From NCBI RefSeq assembly GCF_003149455.1, contig NZ_QFFK01000001.1:62001-126000 (forward strand): DNA of 64,000 nucleotides. Direction: 5' to 3'. The stretch is from Chitinophaga deserti (lineage in GTDB: Bacteria; Bacteroidota; Bacteroidia; Chitinophagales; Chitinophagaceae). The notes beneath the pieces are model-generated. The model saw only the letters and a program-made list of their open reading frames with translations, had not been told where the DNA came from and made no database searches. Shown here in pieces: positions 27,446-36,800 of this stretch. Every line of letters starts with the position of its first letter. Within the stretch, counting starts at the first letter, position 1. The position numbers and the translations under genes are program-made.

Positions 27446-28069
27446 CTATGCTATTGCACGGCTGAGCGCCTGTGCCTGGCCGGTTGTATAAACTGCAGTA
27501 AGCAATTCGCGGCGGGGAATCTGCTGGTCGAATAGGCGGTCGGTAAACGACCAGCCGATACGCTGGCTCTGCCCGAGTACATATACCGCAGGCAGCGGGG
27601 CATTCTCTTCAAAACCGGAGAGGCGTGCCCACAGGGGGTCGGTTTCCGCATAGATACCCGCACTTTTCGCAATACGGTAATCCTTATCGTACGCCAGCGG
27701 GAATTTCACCTGCAAGCCTTTCAGATCTTCTTTACGGTCGCCGGTAACTACCAGCAACTGTCCACCCATTACCTGTATATCAGCATACAGATCTTCCAGC
27801 TGCTGCAGGAATTTAGGACCATAATCGTTCCAATGCACGGAGAAGAAGGCCAGTACGAGCGGCTGGTTCAACAGTTCGCTTCCTACAATATAAGACCCTT
27901 CAGGGCTGAGGAAAGAGAGCGGTACTAGGAAGTCTTCCCGGTGGAGGTGAAAGAGTGGCAATACGGATCCTTCGGAAACAGGCTGAATAGGTGTACGGTC
28001 TTTCGGGCGGGTGTTAATCACGTCGTAACGGAAGGGGAGCAAATCTGCATAGCGGTTGGTGGTGAACAT
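27446..28069 (-). CDS. Peroxiredoxin-like (AhpC/TSA fold) protein lacking cysteine
   Basis: A 207-residue protein with the thioredoxin-fold layout of AhpC/TSA peroxiredoxins: PLVLAFFSVHWNDYGPKFLQQL occupies the place where the active-site WCPYC motif normally stands, followed by GGQLLVVTGDRKEDL and a C-terminal WARLSGFEENAPLPAVYVLG. There is no Cys in the whole protein, so the usual peroxidase chemistry is excluded. A structural or redox-sensing-independent role is possible. A perfect 9-bp inverted repeat lies 67 bases upstream. Confidence 0.75.
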   Translation of the reverse strand: MFTTNRYADLLPFRYDVINTRPKDRTPIQPVSEGSVLPLFHLHREDFLVPLSFLSPEGSYIVGSELLNQPLVLAFFSVHWNDYGPKFLQQLEDLYADIQVMGGQLLVVTGDRKEDLKGLQVKFPLAYDKDYRIAKSAGIYAETDPLWARLSGFEENAPLPAVYVLGQSQRIGWSFTDRLFDQQIPRRELLTAVYTTGQAQALSRAIA

Positions 28070-28135
28070 AAAATGTAGGTTGGTTTTTGATGCTGATTTC
28101 TAATGACAGTACAAAGATAAGGAGAAAATCTATTA

Positions 28136-28154
28136 GTCCACCAAATTGGTGGAC
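28136..28154. promoter_or_regulatory. Perfect inverted repeat, operator candidate
   Basis: GTCCACCAA-A-TTGGTGGAC: two perfect 9-bp arms around one base, 67 bases upstream of the redoxin-like start codon. The plus strand then reads TTTTATTTTA, so a terminator is an alternative reading. Confidence 0.5.
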
Positions 28155-28170
28155 TTTTATTTTATAAAAA

Positions 28171-28198
28171 GAGAAACCCGCCGTAGTGGCGGGTTTCT
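28171..28198 (-). terminator. Terminator of yceI-type gene
   Basis: A 10-bp perfect stem GAAACCCGCC / GGCGGGTTTC with loop GTAGT, 24 bases past the YceI stop on the minus strand, followed there by TCTTTTTATAAAA. Confidence 0.85.
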
Positions 28199-28221
28199 TT
28201 ATATCGAAGGTCGATAAATGC

Positions 28222-28794
28222 TTATTGTTTCACGAATTCACCGTCTGCGAAGATGGCAACATCGTCGCTGAGCATCTGAGCGGGGAATTTAGCGCCGATA
28301 CCAAAATCGGTGCGTTTGATGCTGCCGGTAACACGGAAACCAGCGGTGGGCTTTTTGCTCATCGGGTTTTCGATAGTACCGCGATACCAGAGGTCCAGGG
28401 TTACGGGTTTGGTTACGCCATGGAGGGTAAGGTCGCCGGTAACGCTGTATTTGTTTTCACCCAGGCTCTTCACGGAAGTGCTTTTAAAGGTGAGGGTACC
28501 GTGGGTGGCTGCGTCGAAGAAATCAGGAGATTTCAGGTGATTATCACGCTGCTCAATACCGGTATTAATAGAACCAACCTGTGCGGTGAGGGTAAATACA
28601 CCATCGCTAAAGTCAGCTTTAGATGCAGAAACGGAAGCTTCGAAGTCGGTGAAGGAACCGGATACGGTGGAAAGGCCAAGGTGCTGCACGTCGAACTTCA
28701 GTTGAGAGTGTGCTTTATCGGATTTCCAGGAAGATTGGGCAAAAGCGCCAGCGGAAACTGCCATTACCAGCAGGAGGCTCATTACTTTTTTCAT
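28222..28794 (-). CDS. YceI-family periplasmic lipocalin-like protein
   Basis: A 190-residue protein with signal peptide MKKVMSLLLVMAVSAGAFAQ. The YceI fold shows WKSDKAHSQLKFDVQHLGLS (about 23-42), a central FKSTSVKSLGENKYSVTGDLTLHG and the C-terminal RTDFGIGAKFPAQM. YceI proteins bind isoprenoid-type lipids in the periplasm. Divergent from an HxlR regulator with about 100 bases between, which suggests that this regulator controls it. It has its own terminator. Confidence 0.92.
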   Translation of the reverse strand: MKKVMSLLLVMAVSAGAFAQSSWKSDKAHSQLKFDVQHLGLSTVSGSFTDFEASVSASKADFSDGVFTLTAQVGSINTGIEQRDNHLKSPDFFDAATHGTLTFKSTSVKSLGENKYSVTGDLTLHGVTKPVTLDLWYRGTIENPMSKKPTAGFRVTGSIKRTDFGIGAKFPAQMLSDDVAIFADGEFVKQ

Positions 28795-28859
28795 ATGTGT
28801 GCTGTTTGGTTTTTAACAGGAATGCAAACTTATGTACATTTGCTTACGATTTGTTAGTA

Positions 28860-28875
28860 GTTACCTAAAGGTTAC
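28860..28875. promoter_or_regulatory. HxlR-type site candidate between yceI and hxlR
   Basis: GTTACCTAAAGGTTAC, a near-palindrome (14 of 16 bases symmetric), with a third GTTAC at 28878-28882. It is in the divergent promoter of the YceI gene and the HxlR gene. Confidence 0.45.
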
Positions 28876-28897
28876 TGGTTACATTGAGGTAAGTTAA

Positions 28898-29281
28898 ATG
28901 TTAGGGTTTATGCTAAAGTTACAAACTATTTCGGCAGAATGGGAAACCTGTACTGCATTATCCGCTGTGCAGGATGCATTGTATGTACTTCACGGTAAAT
29001 GGAAGCTGCCTATCATCGTGGCGCTCAGCTCAGGTAATAAGCGGTTTAACGAGCTGCAGAAGACCGTTCCGGGCATTGCCGCCAAGGTACTTTCCCATGA
29101 GCTGAAGGAACTGGAACTGAACGGCTTTGTAACCCGCCGGGTACATGACACCACACCGGTACTGGTAGAATATTGTATTACTGATTACAGCAACACGCTC
29201 GGTGAAGTAGTGGATGCCCTCAGGAAATGGGGCACCCAGCATAAGGAGAACATCCGCCGGCAGTTGAAAAAAGCAGATTAG
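28898..29281 (+). CDS. HxlR-family winged-helix regulator
   Basis: A 127-residue DNA-binding protein. It has the HxlR layout: Cys in WETCTALSAVQDALYVLHGKW (about 13-33), the wHTH recognition segment NKRFNELQKTVPGIAAKVLSHELKELELNG and the C-terminal dimer helix VVDALRKWGTQHKENIRRQ. A Cys at this N-terminal place in related proteins senses reactive electrophiles or disulfide stress; this is inference. It is divergent from yceI. The stop codon overlaps the convergent next gene by four bases. Confidence 0.9.
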   Translation: MLGFMLKLQTISAEWETCTALSAVQDALYVLHGKWKLPIIVALSSGNKRFNELQKTVPGIAAKVLSHELKELELNGFVTRRVHDTTPVLVEYCITDYSNTLGEVVDALRKWGTQHKENIRRQLKKAD

Positions 29282-29874
29282 TCTAGGCGCTGGCGGAGGT
29301 AGTTACCCAGCTCCTTCCCTGCCCTGTTGTAAGCTGCCCCAATCCGGGGGCCGGAACCATTATCAGTAAGCCCGCTATCGCCCGGGGCATCATCTATCTG
29401 GATCTTTACAAGAGGCTTACCCGGGGTCTGCGTATCTATCACCGTTACGGTACCTTCCATCTTGGCTGCCTTCCGGATAATTCCGGACTGTCCGGGTTCT
29501 ATGAAAGTAGAACTGAGCACCAGCTGGTAACGGGCCTCCGGATAGTTGCCGATTTCCTTCTCGGAAAACTTCCTGATGGATTCCAGGAACTGCGGTTCGT
29601 AGTATTTGGTACGGTCCCCGATCCACATCTCTTCCCAGGCGTACCCACTGCCCGGCGCCTTCTTTTCCGCATCGGCTTTCTTCTTCCGGATATAATTTGG
29701 CTCTCTTCCCAAATCCCCCACCATCAATTTATCGTATTTATATACGATGTGAAATGTATCGATGCCCTTCAACGCATCTATTTTACCGGAAGAAACGTCG
29801 ATTTTTTGGGCTAAGGCCAATGAAGTAAGCGCCAACAGCGGGAGCATGAAAAACAGTGTACGGGATCTCATCAT
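29278..29874 (-). CDS. Hypothetical secreted protein
   Basis: A 198-residue protein; the start MMRSRTLFF is chosen because it gives a clean signal peptide (cut near LALAQ), while the longer frame adds a tyrosine-rich leader. The mature part reads KIDVSSGKIDALKGIDTFHIVYKYDKLMVG and contains TVIDTQTPGKPLVKIQIDDAPG and a C-terminal GPRIGAAYNRAGKELGNYLRQRL. No family recognised. It overlaps the HxlR stop codon by four bases, convergent. Confidence 0.65.
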   Translation of the reverse strand: MMRSRTLFFMLPLLALTSLALAQKIDVSSGKIDALKGIDTFHIVYKYDKLMVGDLGREPNYIRKKKADAEKKAPGSGYAWEEMWIGDRTKYYEPQFLESIRKFSEKEIGNYPEARYQLVLSSTFIEPGQSGIIRKAAKMEGTVTVIDTQTPGKPLVKIQIDDAPGDSGLTDNGSGPRIGAAYNRAGKELGNYLRQRLD

Positions 29875-30451
29875 TCGTTTATTATACCGATAAATATAGT
29901 TCTTTTCGAACATCTGTTAGTCGCCCCCGCCATCAAAAAAAAGGGCATCCTTTTGGGATGCCCGTGTATGGCTGCTTTTTGCGATTTTAATGGTTGGCTT
30001 AGTTTACGGAAGGGGCTGTTTGCCCGTCCGTACAATATAGAGTAGCAACTAAAGCCGGCGTACGGCTGATAAAGGGTTTTCTGCATTGAACGGATAGCGG
30101 TTACAAGATAAGGCGTCATACACGCGGCTGCCATACCTGATTTGGAAAACTGAAATGCGGATGACAGAGCACCGGATGCCAAAAGCATCTGCATCCGGCA
30201 TAAATGAATAAACCTCCTGCAAAGCCCTGTCAATCCGCTACTTTTTGATTAGACCACTGAGAGAAAGGCCTTCCGGATGGTTAAATTACCTCTCCGGAGC
30301 TGACGAACCAATGACATACTGATTAGCATCGCTACACAACATTTTACACTGCGGTATTGTTTCAGTAGAACCAATACGTACAGGCGCTCCGAAATCGTGA
30401 TATTGCTGCACAACACCGCGTAATCTTTCCATTACCTAAATCAGCACTTCC
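29875..30451. other. Gene-free stretch upstream of AraC regulator
   Basis: No convincing protein. Contains a strong minus-strand terminator at its left end, a perfect 8-bp inverted repeat CCGGATGC / GCATCCGG at 30172-30198 with an 11-base loop, and other G/C-rich inverted segments to about 30300. The minus-strand frame from 30233 runs through the terminator and is not believed. The right 150 bases must hold the AraC promoter. Confidence 0.5.
29935..29963 (-). terminator. Strong minus-strand terminator with no assigned gene
   Basis: Stem GGGCATCC / GGATGCCC with a five-base loop; on the minus strand it is followed by eight T. No minus-strand gene is recognised in front of it. Confidence 0.8.
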
Positions 30452-31399
30452 ATGCCAATGAAAACATCCGCAGGCATCCTGCAGGGGGCCAACTATGATT
30501 TTACCATGCAGATTCCCCGTAGTTACCAACAGAGTCTTATTCACGAAGCCATTGCCAATTATAACAGCAATTCCGGCGGCGACATTCTCACCCAGTACTT
30601 TTCCGACCAGTACTTACAAGCATGGTTATACGAATCCAATCAACAGGAGTCGCAGGAGCTTTCGATTCAACTGGCATCCTCCGCCATCGTAGCCCTCTTT
30701 AACTTTGATGGGAACACCGTACTGCATACACGCCGGCAGGAACAACTGGAGATCGGGCAGGATAGTTATTACTTATTATCCCTGCAGCCTAACATCCATA
30801 CTCTGGAACTACCTGCAGGGAGGCACCGGTTCCTCTTCCTCTTCCTTTCGCCGGCCATACAATCACTTGTTAATGAAGAATCCATTCCGGCTCCTTTTTG
30901 CCAGCCCCCTTCCGGCCGATTAACAATTAGCAGCAGGGATCAGCTGATGGGGCTTTACCAGCGTGAGCTGGACGGGTATATCTGGCGTGTGAAGCGCCAG
31001 GTCTTGTTACTTGATATTTTTTTCCGGACCTTAAGCGAAGCAGGTGTGCAATACCGGCGTGAAGACATGGCTGTTTACCATCGCGATTACCAAACGCTTA
31101 ACATGGTAAAAACCTACATCGCCGAAAACATCGACAAAAAACTTTCCATTCAACACCTGGCTAAGCGCTTCGGAATACAGCCTACACAGCTTCGGCGCGG
31201 ATATTACAAATTATTTCATCAGCATTTGTGTGACTACGTCCGCGATCTGCGGCTCGATAAGGCTCGCAAACTATTAACAAATACAGGCATACCCGTTCAG
31301 GAAATTGCATGGGAAGTAGGGTACGAATCAGCAGCAGGGTTCTCGCGTGTATTTGCACATTACTATCAGCATCCCCCTATGGATATACGGCGGATTTAA
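30452..31399 (+). CDS. AraC-family transcriptional regulator
   Basis: A 315-residue protein whose first Met pair (MPMK) starts the frame. The N-terminal 200 residues are an unassigned sensing domain with beta strands (SIQLASSAIVALFNF). The C-terminal double helix-turn-helix of the AraC/XylS family covers about 215-315: VKTYIAENIDKKLSIQHLAK, then a second unit ending QEIAWEVGYESAAGFSRVFAHYYQHPP, the family signature. It sits alone, with a promoter-like region and the MauE-like gene downstream. Likely an activator; its ligand and targets are unknown. Confidence 0.93.
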   Translation: MPMKTSAGILQGANYDFTMQIPRSYQQSLIHEAIANYNSNSGGDILTQYFSDQYLQAWLYESNQQESQELSIQLASSAIVALFNFDGNTVLHTRRQEQLEIGQDSYYLLSLQPNIHTLELPAGRHRFLFLFLSPAIQSLVNEESIPAPFCQPPSGRLTISSRDQLMGLYQRELDGYIWRVKRQVLLLDIFFRTLSEAGVQYRREDMAVYHRDYQTLNMVKTYIAENIDKKLSIQHLAKRFGIQPTQLRRGYYKLFHQHLCDYVRDLRLDKARKLLTNTGIPVQEIAWEVGYESAAGFSRVFAHYYQHPPMDIRRI

Positions 31400-31445
31400 T
31401 AATAGCATGTTGAAAAAATTGCAAAGAATTATATCAATTTGGTGG

Positions 31446-31475
31446 TTGGAAAATAAAATTAGTAGAGTAGATTTA
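31446..31475 (+). promoter_or_regulatory. Promoter candidate upstream of MauE-like gene
   Basis: TTGG (31446-31449), an 18-base spacer and TAGATTTA (31468-31475), an approximate match to the Bacteroidota -33 TTTG / -7 TAnnTTTG pattern. Not proven. Confidence 0.3.
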
Positions 31476-31543
31476 CAGTAGTAGCATGAACGACATGAGC
31501 AGAGCACAACAGGCAGCACGTTCCATGCGGGGTTAAAAGTAAT

Positions 31544-32041
31544 ATGTCTACACTTAGAGAAACTAGCATCTTAACCGTAGTAAAGCGCGTATCTATGAAG
31601 CACAAGAGGTTGCTTGAAGGATTGATATTTTTCCTGTTTATTTTTTGGATTTACGCCGCCGTAATAAAATTGGCGGACATTAGCATGTGGAGGTTTCAAT
31701 TAAGGGAGCAGCCATTTTCAGATACATTGACTGACCCATTGGCCTTCGGGCTTCCTGCCCTGGAGTTTGTAATTGCGGCCTTACTGATTTCGAAAAAGAC
31801 ATTGAAACTGGGGGTGTATGCCAGCGCTTTGCTGCTAATAGTATTCTCGGGATACATCGGCCTCATCCAGCTAAACTTCTTTAATCACATACCCTGCAGC
31901 TGTGCAGGCATTATCAAATCTTTCGGCTGGACGGAACATTTAATCTTCAACATTGCTATACTTACACTCACTATTATAGCCATCTTTCAAATTAAAAGAC
32001 CGCAAAGTGATTTAGCTACTCTTGGAGTACAGTTATCGTAA
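31544..32041 (+). CDS. MauE/DoxX-family redox-associated membrane protein
   Basis: A 165-residue four-helix inner-membrane protein; MKHKRLLEG at 31595 is an alternative and perhaps better start. Helices read GLIFFLFIFWIYAAVIKLAD, GLPALEFVIAALLIS, LGVYASALLLIVFSGYIGLI and LIFNIAILTLTIIAIFQ. Between the third and fourth helices lies PCSCAGIIKSFGWTEH, the Cys-x-Cys loop typical of MauE/DoxX proteins linked to thiol redox chemistry. A small Cys-containing secreted protein follows, which could be its client. Function in this organism is inferred. Confidence 0.8.
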   Translation: MSTLRETSILTVVKRVSMKHKRLLEGLIFFLFIFWIYAAVIKLADISMWRFQLREQPFSDTLTDPLAFGLPALEFVIAALLISKKTLKLGVYASALLLIVFSGYIGLIQLNFFNHIPCSCAGIIKSFGWTEHLIFNIAILTLTIIAIFQIKRPQSDLATLGVQLS

Positions 32042-32208
32042 GTCTACACACACCATCTCTCCTGTACAAGTTTTTGCCAACAATCCTCTCCCTACATTAT
32101 TGATTCAACTACTCTTAACCGCGTTAGTGGGTAGGTCATCTACGTCTTGTTATCACTCACAGTTATTTTTTCACTTACGTATTGTTTCACAAACAAAAAC
32201 CATTAACT

Positions 32209-32481
32209 ATGAAAAAGCTCAAAATTAGCTTAATTGCCATCGCATTGATCATCGGGGGAGTTCAGGCGTATGGAGGGATGAGGTTTACGACTTACTATTG
32301 CGCACCACTTACGCCAACTACAAGCAACTATTTTACTGTTGCATCTTCTTCGCCAGGTTTCGCTTGCGGAGGTGGCACACTTCTGCCGTATGTATGTACG
32401 TTTTCTACAAATGGCTCATTTACTCCCGGCCAAGTAGTTGCAAGTTCAGTTTGTACGACACTTACATCCTACGAAGATTAA
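32209..32481 (+). CDS. Small secreted Cys-containing protein, DUF6520-like
   Basis: A 90-residue protein starting MKKLKISLIAIALIIGG, a signal peptide, then a mature part with four Cys (YYC, FAC, YVC, SVC) and many Ser/Thr/Gly. The length and signal pattern resemble small DUF6520 proteins found next to MauE/DoxX genes in Bacteroidota. The start is the ATG at 32209; an upstream Met is less likely. Its stop codon lies 4 bases from the convergent SusD stop. Two disulfides could form; the partner gene upstream would fit that. The family name is tentative. Confidence 0.6.
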   Translation: MKKLKISLIAIALIIGGVQAYGGMRFTTYYCAPLTPTTSNYFTVASSSPGFACGGGTLLPYVCTFSTNGSFTPGQVVASSVCTTLTSYED

Positions 32482-32484
32482 TCA

Positions 32485-33873
32485 TCATCTTTCGTTTTGT
32501 TCCAAACCAGCTAACTGTATTTCGCTCTGCGGAAATGGATAAACATACTTCGGGTCATTGGGAGGCAAAACTTTCACCTCACCAGTAATTTTCCTTCTTA
32601 TAATAGTGGCAAGCCTAGGATCCAGATTATTTCTCCTTAGGTCTTGCCACCTTATATTTCCTGTAAATGGAAATTCTTTTCTTCGCTCTTGCAACACTTT
32701 TTGCAAAACCTCAAAAGAGTCATTAGAATCAAAATCTATGTAAGTACCAGTTTTATATCTGGATCGCAAAACAATATTCAAATCTCTTATTGCGATTGAT
32801 AGGTCATTTAATCGAGCATTACATTCAGCGCGAATATAAAATGCTTCACTTGTTGTTAAACCTGCAAAATTACTAGCGACACCAGTGTAACTCCCTTTAA
32901 ATTTAATTGTTACAGAATCAAATTCCTTATAGAAATAGATTTTCCTCAGATCATTTTGATTATATGACCGATACAACATCGTATCAACTAAGCCTGAAGT
33001 AATTAAATCGCTTGGATATACTGTTTGATATAAATTACCTTGTGCATAAAATATTAACTCAGCATTCTCATTTTTGAAATCCGGAAACCGAAATGGCAAA
33101 GCGAGCTCAGGAACGCTATTAAAATCGATTAGTTCACTACTTATATTCAGCGCAGCATCAGCGTACTTCCTTGCATTCTCGTAATCTGCCATATTCAAAT
33201 AAACTCGAGCTAATAAGATGAGTGCCGCAGTCTTCGAAGGTTGCGTTTTTACTGTTTTTGTATTTGACAAAAGCTCAACAGCCTTGTGGGCGTCAGAAAG
33301 GATTAACTTATATGTCTCTAATACTGAAGAACGCTGCACAATTCCATTTACATCTGAATTAACTCTTAGACATAGTCCTTTATCAACTGCGGCAGTTGTT
33401 TGATTATACTGTTTGCAAAAAATACTTGCCAATTCAAAGTAAAAAATCGATCTAAAAAAAGATGCTTGTCCCTTTATTGAATTATACTCAGAAAAATTAC
33501 CAGAATTTACTTCTATAGTCTCAATACCTTCTAATACTACATTTACATAATTTATAGCTTGATAGGAGAATGAATAATCCAAAGATATTCTACCTTCAAA
33601 AATATCCTTATTCCATAAATATGCATTTCTATCAATTACAGGAAGGTTAGGAACTGATCTTTCATTCACATAAATATTATCACTCCCGATCTGACTAATT
33701 ATCGGCATGGTTAAATTCAGAATAGAAGTATTATTTAATAGCGACTGATAATCTTTCAAGGTTTCAATTGTAATATCCTTTTTGAACTTAGGTGTATTAA
33801 GCCAATCAGTAGCCTTCTTACAACCAAATCCACTAATTACGATTAAGCAAAACAATAACAACACCTGACGCAT
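32485..33873 (-). CDS. SusD/RagB-family lipoprotein (AT-rich)
   Basis: A 462-residue outer-membrane lipoprotein with lipobox SGFGC (Cys about 18). The N-terminal helices include YQSLLNNTSILNLTM; the SusD fingerprint ASFFRSIFYFELASIFC lies near 140-156; the C-terminus has VLQERRKEFPFTGNIRWQDLRR, the conserved RQE/W-DL pattern. It starts 3 bases after its SusC partner. Base composition is clearly lower in GC than neighbouring genes (about one third GC by eye), suggesting horizontal gain. No cognate enzyme in its own operon; a GH92 gene lies beyond the sigma/FecR genes. Confidence 0.92.
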   Translation of the reverse strand: MRQVLLLFCLIVISGFGCKKATDWLNTPKFKKDITIETLKDYQSLLNNTSILNLTMPIISQIGSDNIYVNERSVPNLPVIDRNAYLWNKDIFEGRISLDYSFSYQAINYVNVVLEGIETIEVNSGNFSEYNSIKGQASFFRSIFYFELASIFCKQYNQTTAAVDKGLCLRVNSDVNGIVQRSSVLETYKLILSDAHKAVELLSNTKTVKTQPSKTAALILLARVYLNMADYENARKYADAALNISSELIDFNSVPELALPFRFPDFKNENAELIFYAQGNLYQTVYPSDLITSGLVDTMLYRSYNQNDLRKIYFYKEFDSVTIKFKGSYTGVASNFAGLTTSEAFYIRAECNARLNDLSIAIRDLNIVLRSRYKTGTYIDFDSNDSFEVLQKVLQERRKEFPFTGNIRWQDLRRNNLDPRLATIIRRKITGEVKVLPPNDPKYVYPFPQSEIQLAGLEQNER

Positions 33874-33876
33874 AGT

Positions 33877-36800
33877 TTATAGTTTTAAGTTTGCCCCAAT
33901 TGAAATTAATAATGGTTGCGGAAAGAAACCAGCATTGAGATTAGCGTGCGTTACATCAGGATCAAGCCTTAACTTATTTGCCCGCCACAAAATGCCGAGA
34001 TTGCTTGCAAAGCAAAATATATCATACTTTCTAAAAAGTCCCTTTTCTTTCTCTGGCGACTGATAACTTAACCTTACATCCTGCAATCGAATATGATCAC
34101 CTCGCTGTACTAATACTTCTGATCTTTGGTAAAACTGGTTTCTGGCCTCGTTTGAAGGATATACTAAAGAAGGAACATGAGTACTAAGCTCATCACCAGG
34201 TGCCCGCCATCTATCCTGATAATCTACATTCATACTTTTGTTAAGAATATCTGCATAGCCCAATTCTATGCTAGATCTTCTGAAGTAGTAATTTAATTTA
34301 TATGAAATGCTAATTGAAAGATTGAAGTTCTTATAATTGAAATCATTCTTTAAAACGCCAAACCATTTGGGGAACGCCGAACCATGATAAACCAAACTGT
34401 CTGGGCTAGAATTATTAAGTATTCGGGCATAATCTTTACTTACCTGACCATTTAAGTAACCTTGGGGATCTCCATTCTTAGGATCTAAACCAGCCCATTT
34501 ATAACTAAAGATTCCTTTGAGTGAACTTCCCTTCACAAATACTACTTCAAAGAATGGATCATTCAATATAATATTTTGCCGACTTGGAGGCAGTTCATAT
34601 ACTGTTAATTTGTCGGTTATGTACGTAACGTTCAATCGGCTATACCACTGAATCTTTTTAATTTTCCACATTCCATTTATTGTCGCTTCCAAGCCCTTAG
34701 CCTTCATTTCTGCAGAATTTAAAAATGCACCCGTATATCCGGTTTGCGGTGCTAAGGCTATTCTTTGTACTAGATCTGTTGTATTCTTCGAAAAAACATC
34801 AATAGAACCTGATAAGCGCTGCTTAAACATTGTGAAGTCTACACCAACATTCAACATATTTACTTTCTCCCAACTCAGATCTTCATTTGCAGGGTTACCA
34901 ATTAAACTGCTTGGCAATCCAGTTAACGGATCAACCCCACGAGTGGCAGTCAGGTATGCAGAACTATTGTTGATATTACCATTTTCACCAATTGAGCTTC
35001 GTAGCCTAAGGGTATTCACAATTTCAGAATGGAAGAACTCCTCCTTATCAATATGCCATCCTGCTCCTACAGACCAAAATGGGCGCATACTTTCATTTGT
35101 CCTAGCCCCGAACATGTTGGTTCCATCTTTTCTACCTATAACCGTCAAATCATATTTCCGGAGGAAATTGTAGTTAATGATAACAAAAGCAGACAAATAC
35201 CTGTTTAACATTCCATCATTTTCCCCTGCAAGATTGATTCGCTCTCTCAATGTTGCATTTCCAGAAGGAGTAATCGGAAAAATCTGACTCGGATTTAAAT
35301 TAGTTACAGGTATCCCTTTTGCATTGTCGTAACCAACGCTTTCTCTGTCAAATCCTGTAGCCGACATCTCCCTGATTTCACCTCCCAAGACTGCGTTAAT
35401 AATATGAGAATTATATTGCCTTTGAAAGTTAGTGCTGATCCTAAAACTATTGGCACGCCAATCATAGTCACCTATTGCCATCATGCCTCCCAGTGGCAAG
35501 GCCCGGTTAATCGTCTTAGTAGTCTGATTATAGACCGTGTATGTATTTATAAGATTCCTGGCATAATATGAATCTGCGTCCCAATACTTTTGATTAAAAA
35601 TCATCTGGCGCTCATTCTGATAGTTCATTTCCACATTAAAGTATCGTAAGAAGGAATATTTCACGGTGGCTCTTAACAACAGATTTTGTAACGAGAAGTT
35701 ATTGTGAACATTGTAAATCTCATCATATGGTCTGTATTTCCAATCCAGAAAACCCAGTTTACTCAGGCTATCGGTATAACTTCCACGGAGATTTTGATCT
35801 ATACTGGACTTGTTGCCTGATTCATCGAAAAATGAAGCATATGGGTACATAAACTTGTACTTCCCTCCAATCATCTGCATCCTTTTGGGATTTATTTCAT
35901 TTCCTGCATCAATCTTCTGCTGACTGAAATTGAGAAGCGTGGTTATTTCCAAATTCTTTACCGGTTTGAATTGGTTTGAAGAAATCAGTGTTGTTCGTTC
36001 AGTCCGGTTACGTACCATGCTTGACTGGTTCCTGTCGTGCCCAAGTGAGACGTAATATGTAAAATCCTTCGTTCCACCTCTTATGCCTATCGAATACTGT
36101 TGACTAAGTGCTTTCCGATATGAATACCTCCCAATATCGGATCGTAAATCATTCTTCTTCAACCTGTCCAGTAAATTATCTACCTGAATTTGACTTAGCT
36201 CCCCCTTATCCTGCCGATCCAGTATTTCAACAACAGGCGAAATCATTGGAAAGGTAGAAGTATTGGATAAATCGGAGGTAAAATAACCCTGGTTATATAA
36301 TATGCGTTCCACTTCAATGTAATCAGAAGCGCTCATGTAATTGCGGTCATAGGAGAGACGCGGTTTCATAGATAATGAAAAGCTGGTCGTAAAATCAACT
36401 TTCATCTTTTCCTTATATTCCCCCTTCTTACTCGTTAATACAATCACACCATTGCCGCTTCTGGCCCCCCAAACACCGGCAGCGGTCGCATCTTTAAGGA
36501 TTGTTACATTAGAGATATCGTTCGGGTTTATGTTCCTGATATCGCCTTCATAGGGGAAATTGTCTAATACTATCAGCGGGTTGGGATTTACTTTATTAGG
36601 GGAAATTGTACTGAAGCCCCTAAGATATACGCCCATATCTGCTCCATCTGGCAATCTTGATACATATTGAGCCATTTCAGGCGTACGTAAAAAGATAAGC
36701 CCACTTGCTCCACCCTCGAGTCTGTCAAGGATATTAAAGCTGGTGGAGCGGTTAATAAATCCACTATCAATGACTGAAACCGCTCCGGGCGTCTGTTTCT

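Noticed and set aside
29871..30233. Minus-strand frame of 120 codons
   Set aside because: It reads through a strong terminator on its own strand and shows no domain; a non-coding origin is more likely.
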